Source: Hetaerina americana (taxonomy: Eukaryota; Arthropoda; Insecta; Odonata; Calopterygidae). Taken from it: DNA of 64,000 nucleotides. Position 1 is the stretch's first letter; each line of letters opens with the position of its first letter. This document shows positions 58,431 through 64,000 of the stretch, piece after piece. Below the pieces are notes generated by a model. The model saw nothing but the letters and a program-made list of their open reading frames with translations. It made no database searches and had not been told where the DNA came from. Location of the stretch: positions 5,263,905 through 5,327,904 of the forward strand of contig JAKTNV010000007.1 of NCBI GenBank assembly GCA_022747635.1. The letters run 5' to 3'. Position numbers and translations under genes: made by a program.

Positions 58431-61400
58431 CAAGTGCCAGAGCGATTATTAACTGCTGTTGAGCATTTTACTGCCCTCATCCTAGCTGGCTCATGGGTAA
58501 GATCCTCAACCAAGGGTACGGGTTTTATGTCATGCTTTCCTAACATTGCATTCCTGTCCAATTCGAATCAATTTGATTTAATGTCGGGTCATCTATATCC
58601 AGAGAATACAATAGGAACAACTTTCGCATGAAGCCATTTTGCCGGCAGATTGCAACACAAAATCATCAATTATATCTATATATTATTGAAATGTGTAGAA
58701 GTTCGATCTTATTTTCAGTTTTTTTGGAATTGTATTTTCCAAAGTGTTTTTCCTAAAGCAAAATTATTTGAACCATCCCTGTTTTTTACGCTGGCCCCAA
58801 ACAATGCAAGCATACTAAATTATATGTTTACTCAGACAAGCTTGACCTTGACCGTACTCCATTAGCAGTCTTATCCAGAGAATGGATTGGGCTTTCTTCG
58901 TCCATCTCTTGCTGGTGACCTCAAGGGTCGAACTCACAGCATTGAATATGTTACATAACGGCTAAGTTTTTACTTAGATGTCTCAAACATTGATTACTTT
59001 TGCTTTGTCTTTTCATCTCCTTGATTGTAGCCTTACACAATCCCATAGATTTCATATTAATCACCGTAAATGATCTTGAGCGGGCGAAGACAGCCTTGGA
59101 TTTACGCAGCGGGCCCTTCTAATCTGGTCGAAAGTGACATGAGAGGCTCTCGACGACTCTCTTGTGTCGGTCAAGCGAGTAATAGTTGTCGTGTGCGGCC
59201 ACTTTGGTTTTTTTTGGGAATGAAGTTTTTCAGCTCTCAGAGCCGCACTCGGTCGAAAGAGTGCCAATTACGCACAGTTCTAGTGCACTTGGGGTAATTT
59301 TCCATAAATGACCTATCAGCAAATTTGACGTATTGGGACACCTAACTGTGACATACCTTTCCATCCCATCTTTTATCAGATTAGCAAAATCATTTCCAAG
59401 TTTTCTTGCTTGCCACCTGGGACATTGAAGGTAAAGCATTGTTGGGAATGCAGGTTGGTACGTCACTACGTAACTGGAAATTAGAAAAAAGATGCGTCAA
59501 ATCGCTGGACCATTCATTCATAAGTAGCCTCAAGAATTAAAATTTGCCGTCCCTTTTGGAAAAAGAGTACTTTTCCTATGCTTAAATTTTTACCGTGTGC
59601 GTTTGATTGCATTGTGAGCACGACGGGGTGCTGGTTAACTCATTCGATGAGGGTGGGCCGGTGGATGCGAGCGGTGGAGCCTTTGCTACCTGGCTGTGGG
59701 CAACTGGAAGGGGGGAAGGAAAAAATCAATAGTGGCAGCGTCCGAGAGAATTAACGAGTGGCATTCTGTTTCGGAGAGTTCAACAGTAGATAATCCGCAA
59801 ACTAAATGCTCATCAGATACGATTTCTCTAATAGGACACGCTTGTGAGATCATTAGTTATAGAACAGCTGCGTCTTTTATTGTTACCTTAATGTTAAGTC
59901 CTTGATTGTTCATTTTCAATTTTCCATTGCAAATTTACTCCTATGTAGCTATTGCTTGGAAAACTTTTTTTGTTTGACTCCAAAACACAAATTTAACCGA
60001 AGTTTCCTCGAGGGCTATTTTCTCCCCTTGCAATTGAGGCATTTCTTCTAATTGGCGGAGTACAAGTGTTTTCTAGCGATTAGACTGTTGAATAAGGTGA
60101 TCACTTATCCAATGTGATAGTTCACTGTCCAAATGTGATTGCTATAATTATAAAACAATAGATGAACTTGAAAAATCTCATGACCAAACGGAATAAAATT
60201 AAATAAATATATAGTACTCGTTTATTCGGAAGTATCATCGACGTTTTGCAAACTAGTACCACTGTTAACAGCCATCGAGTTTACTTCGGATTCTCCTGCC
60301 CTCGTCGATATGTGCACAAGTTGGGGCAGTTACTTCAACGAAACGAAAATGGTTACTTGCCCGTGCTATGTGACGAAGTAAGCATGTATGTATGTGGGAC
60401 ACGTCAGTAGGTTCGAACGCAGCAGACAGGAGGTGTCATGGCGTGCAAAAGAGCGGGCTGATTCCGAGTCGCGACACCAGAATTGCTTAGTCGATGAACT
60501 TGTAACTCTAAATCTCACAATTGGCTCCATTTCGCATCTACTTGTCAACGTATGCATGGCAAACATGTGTTGTTGCTGGTGATCGTAAAAAGCTATCGCT
60601 ATTTTTGACCGAATGTGTTATCCTACATCGTGTTCAAGTGCCAAATCGTCAAGGTTGCCCTCCCGGAATCTCAAGATGCCGGAATGGGATCGTATACCAT
60701 CTTCCGGAGAGGGAGTTGGATGCGAAGAGGAAGGAAAGATATAAATTGAGAGAAGGGAGGGGGATATGAGGGCAAATAGAATGAGTGGAAAAGGAAGTCA
60801 ATGAGCTAACAAGGTGAAGACGATGACATTGAATATGACCGGTCCACGAAGGGTAAGATCTCCACGCGTCTCTGGGAGATAGCCCTGAATTTCAGCATCA
60901 CCACAATCGTCCTGATTGATTTAAATATACGAAAAAGTCCTGAGTTAAAAAAACCTAAATTTTATTATTATGTCCACGCGAAATGCCATTAAATCGTAGT
61001 TTTGCAATTAGTTGCTGATATTCACCACGAAGGAAATACTCGATGTTATCTTTTCTGAAAATGAAAGACCGGGTCTTACAACTTCCTGTCCCTGGCATTA
61101 CCGACCCCACTTCAAGCAGAACGATAGCGCTTGGTAGTTCTTTATTTCTGCGTGAGTTCAACTCCGTGAAAAAGCATGAAAAATATCTATTCTTGTGAAT
61201 TAACTCATGACTATAATTCCTTACCTCATCGACACTGTCTTAAGTTCTTAACTCCAAACAAACGTTAGTGAGGGAATGATGGGAAGATGGGAAAATTTGC
61301 GCTCGCACCCTGAAATTGCAAACTTAATAGGTCACGAATGACCACGCTGGTTAAATACAGGGCAGGGAGACCTCAGTGAATCTAATTCTGCCTTATGATT

Positions 61401-62830
61401 AATTAGATCCCAAAGGCTAGGGTTCAGTGTTCTCAAGCCGTTTCCCCTTAGAGGCAGACCACTGTCTCGAGGTCCAGGAAATGAAGCGCCATCACCCTCA
61501 TTGCATCTTTGTGGCTCGGATTACAATGCATGTATCAATCTGAGAGGAAGAATGGTAGGGGTGGCTGGTTTTTCAGGGGATTCCGATTACCATTTTGCTT
61601 GATGTGCCCCAACCCAGCCCTTCGATTCAGCCAGATAGTGAAGGGATCGCTGCTTGGGAGGTCTGGCTGGAAGTTACTCCTTGATAAATTTAAGAGTGGA
61701 CCAGAGAGACAATAGTCGAAAAATATATAACATAAAAAAATTAAGGTCTTATCCAACTATGTCCCCTTCCTGCTGAATTTCCTTGAATCTTATGAAGGTA
61801 TTAATGTTTAAGTCTCCGATGGTAGTGCAATCCAAAGTAGTTATTGCAAGTTCGAAAAACTGTGCCTGTATGAAATATTTTTCTCTCATATTGTATTTTC
61901 TCGCATTCCGTTGACTTCTAATAATTACGATGCAAAAGCTTTATGACTCTAGCCTAATTCCCATAATTAGGTACATTATGAGCATTATTAATTTTATTTA
62001 AATCGATTCTATAGAATTACGCAGCTCTGATGCGTCCGCTCGTTGATGTGGTGATATTTAGCACGTTTATCATCATCAGTTTCAAATCATAATGATGTCT
62101 AACTTTCTGATGCATTCTCTTCTGCCGTTGAAGTTCCGGCCGGATCGTCATTGGTGTTCACTCCATGTGAGAAATATCTCGGCGCTGGAGAACGATCGCA
62201 GAATCAAGATGGTCACCATCTCTGCGGGGTTGTGGTGACCATAATGCCTGTGGCAACGTAGTAATTAAGGTAATGTTGAAGTATTCACTATTATTAAATG
62301 CCACTGCATAATTAATAAGTTTCAATGATGTGTGAATTGGATTTTTAAAGTAAGCTTTTGATTGTGAATTGACGCTATTTATCGTTTCATTGGTAGTCGT
62401 GAGTTAGCGTATAGGGCGTACATTAAATGGATGATATTAAATTGTTTTTTTTATCCTTTATTGCAGACTGATTTATTCTGTACAACCAAGTATGATGTTC
62501 GAGTGAAAGTCGTACGTAAACATTCTAGTCGAACGTTATAATTACCATAAATCCCTGTAATTTTATGTTGTTTACACCTTATTATCATCACAACTAGCGT
62601 GTGCCAAATCTTTGTTTTTAATGGAGAATAAAGAACTGTAATGAACACAACGTGTTAATACTCCGAAGTTGCTATATTTTATCTAAGAACTGTCTTCCGT
62701 AGTTTGATGTTTACCGTAATATCTAGTCACTTTAATGGGCTACAAACTATTTTCCAAGTTTAATCCAAATGTTTCGAATCTTATGATCAGTCAAGTGTTT
62801 CTATTGGAGTAAATAATGTGAAGCTTTGAG
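58431..62830. other. No gene recognised; may contain 5' parts of the zinc-finger gene
   Basis: Mostly AT-rich unassigned DNA. Locally GC-richer at 59,070-59,210 and 62,120-62,260. A possible donor (AATTAAG followed by GTAATG) lies near 62,270, which could end a 5' exon of the zinc-finger gene, but this is weak. Confidence 0.35.
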
Positions 62831-62834
62831 ACAG

Positions 62835-63024
62835 TCCATTATATTCGCTGCCACAAGATAAATTGTTATTATCCCCTGAAATGACTCATACAAGAGAAAA
62901 AAAACACAGATGTAAACTTTGTGGCAAGTCCTTTGAAATGAGAAATGAACTGAGGAAGCACGTCCGTTCACATGCTGGTGTAAAGCCTTACACTTGCGAC
63001 GTTTGCGGCAATACATTTACTCAG
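62835..63024 (+). CDS. C2H2 zinc-finger protein, internal exon (partial gene)
   Basis: The plus-strand frame is open from 62,830 and ends at a consensus donor, ACTCAG followed by GTGAGT at 63,025. The protein reads THTREKKHRCKLCGKSF, then a finger C-x2-C-x12-H-x3-H (RCKLC...RKHVRSH). A linker AGVKPYTC (TGEKPY-like) follows. A second finger, CDVCGNTFTQ, is cut by the splice site and must finish in an exon beyond the window. Such fingers bind DNA, so a nuclear transcription factor is likely. The acceptor is unsure: GAGACAG ending at 62,834 is the best candidate but has a poor pyrimidine tract. Which C2H2 gene it is cannot be told. Confidence 0.75.
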
Positions 63025-64000
63025 GTGAGTAGCTGCCTTTTGGAAAGACAGCCTTTTTAGTGGCTGGTACGCTGTGTAGCTTTTAGTTAAGGCATAGTCT
63101 GTTTTGGCCCACATTGCAAACGAATGTTTTCCTCATATCATATCCCATTTGTGCTGCATATCAACAAAATATTCATTGTGTTGTGAATTTCTTGGCTAAT
63201 AATTGCTAATAGCTTTTGTATTTGCATAGCACTCAGTATTATATTCTAATTTACCTATCTATCTATCTTTTTTACTCCTAGCATGAAAGTTTTTTTAAAA
63301 CTCTTTCCGTCTGGTTAATTTATGCTGCATGCTTTCATGTTTTGCGTTGCAAGGGAACATCGTATTTTAGGAAGTCTAATATCTCGTATTTCACTCATGT
63401 AATTACAATGGAATTATTGTTTAGACTGAAGTTGTTTTTTTGTGCGCTATTAATCGTCCTCACGGTCATTTCATCATGTTTTCCTTGTAGTAGCTAAATT
63501 ACACTCAAGGGTGCATTCCAATTCTTGCTCTACCATATATCCCAGTATAATTTCCATTTTACTCTCCCGTATTTTCCCAAGTGATTGTTAAAAATGCTAT
63601 GAAAACATTACCCGTTGGTGTATTGACAAGATCGCATCGGTAGAGAAAGTCCTTCATCTGAGATATAGGCGCACTTAGTAATGAGTGTTGGGTAATGGAG
63701 AGTGGCATAATGTAATCTTCCACATTGAAATTTGGAGAACATGCAGCTTTGTGATTTGTTTTGTTAATTGTAGGTATTCAAACCTGCAGTAAAAAGGGTT
63801 TTTCTGCCCTGTCATACTAAGCCATGTCTTAACTTGTGAAGGCAAATGATAACTGGCATTGGTAATAGCACCAAGGCTTTACAGGTGTGTAGCTCAATGC
63901 AGTGTTCTTTTACTCAATGGCTCGAATAAGCTTTGATAGTTAAATGCTCAGAAATAAATATTTTTATCAGTTCCCAATTGATGGCAAAAGATTTACTCCC
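63025..64000 (+). other. Intron of the zinc-finger gene; nothing else recognised
   Basis: AT-rich sequence after the donor at 63,025. No further exon is visible before the window ends. Confidence 0.5.

Overview
The window reads as nuclear DNA of an arthropod, most likely an insect. Genes are split by long introns with GTAAGT-type donors. The spaces are filled with mariner transposons, non-LTR (LINE) fragments, Penelope-like elements (PLEs), a Helitron, several tRNA-derived SINE families and long (TA)n arrays. I cannot name the species. Nothing looks bacterial: there are no operons, and most short open frames are chance or transposon debris.

Two host genes are supported. The main one lies on the plus strand: an RBR-type (RING1-IBR-RING2) E3 ubiquitin ligase of the RNF144 family. 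Its four coding exons (14,948-16,153; 21,106-21,268; 23,785-24,233; 35,631-35,993) join in phase to a predicted 726-residue protein. The order is a long Ser/Pro-rich N-terminal extension, RING1 (built across the exon 1/2 junction), IBR, RING2 with the catalytic Cys, a C-terminal membrane segment and a Gly/acidic tail. Likely 5' UTR exons lie at about 12.3-12.54 kb, 13.44-13.54 kb and 14.88-14.95 kb. The second is one C2H2 zinc-finger exon at about 62.84-63.02 kb, whose gene continues beyond the right edge.

Region by region: 0-12 kb is a GC-rich stretch, a mariner fragment, two fragments of one LINE family, a SINE and unassigned DNA. 12-38 kb is the RNF144 gene; its last intron holds a nearly complete mariner (25.0-26.3 kb), a minus-strand LINE split by a PLE (26.9-30.5 kb), a second mariner remnant and a PLE foldback. 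38-46 kb has CpG-rich DNA, a deleted mariner and SINEs. 46-50 kb is a decayed Helitron carrying LINE and SINE insertions. 50-58 kb is dominated by PLEs: a copy with RT and GIY-YIG endonuclease, a perfect palindrome, a degraded copy, and also a MITE and a deleted mariner. 58-64 kb is mostly unassigned sequence plus the zinc-finger exon.

The most interesting pattern is in the PLEs. Four of the five traces carry an inverted copy of their own 3' end at the 5' side. Most 3' ends contain a hammerhead-ribozyme-like core (CTGANGA ... GAAA), and three have a C-rich tract between the endonuclease and that core. One, at 55,133-55,341, is an apparently perfect palindrome with 103-nt arms and a 3-nt loop.
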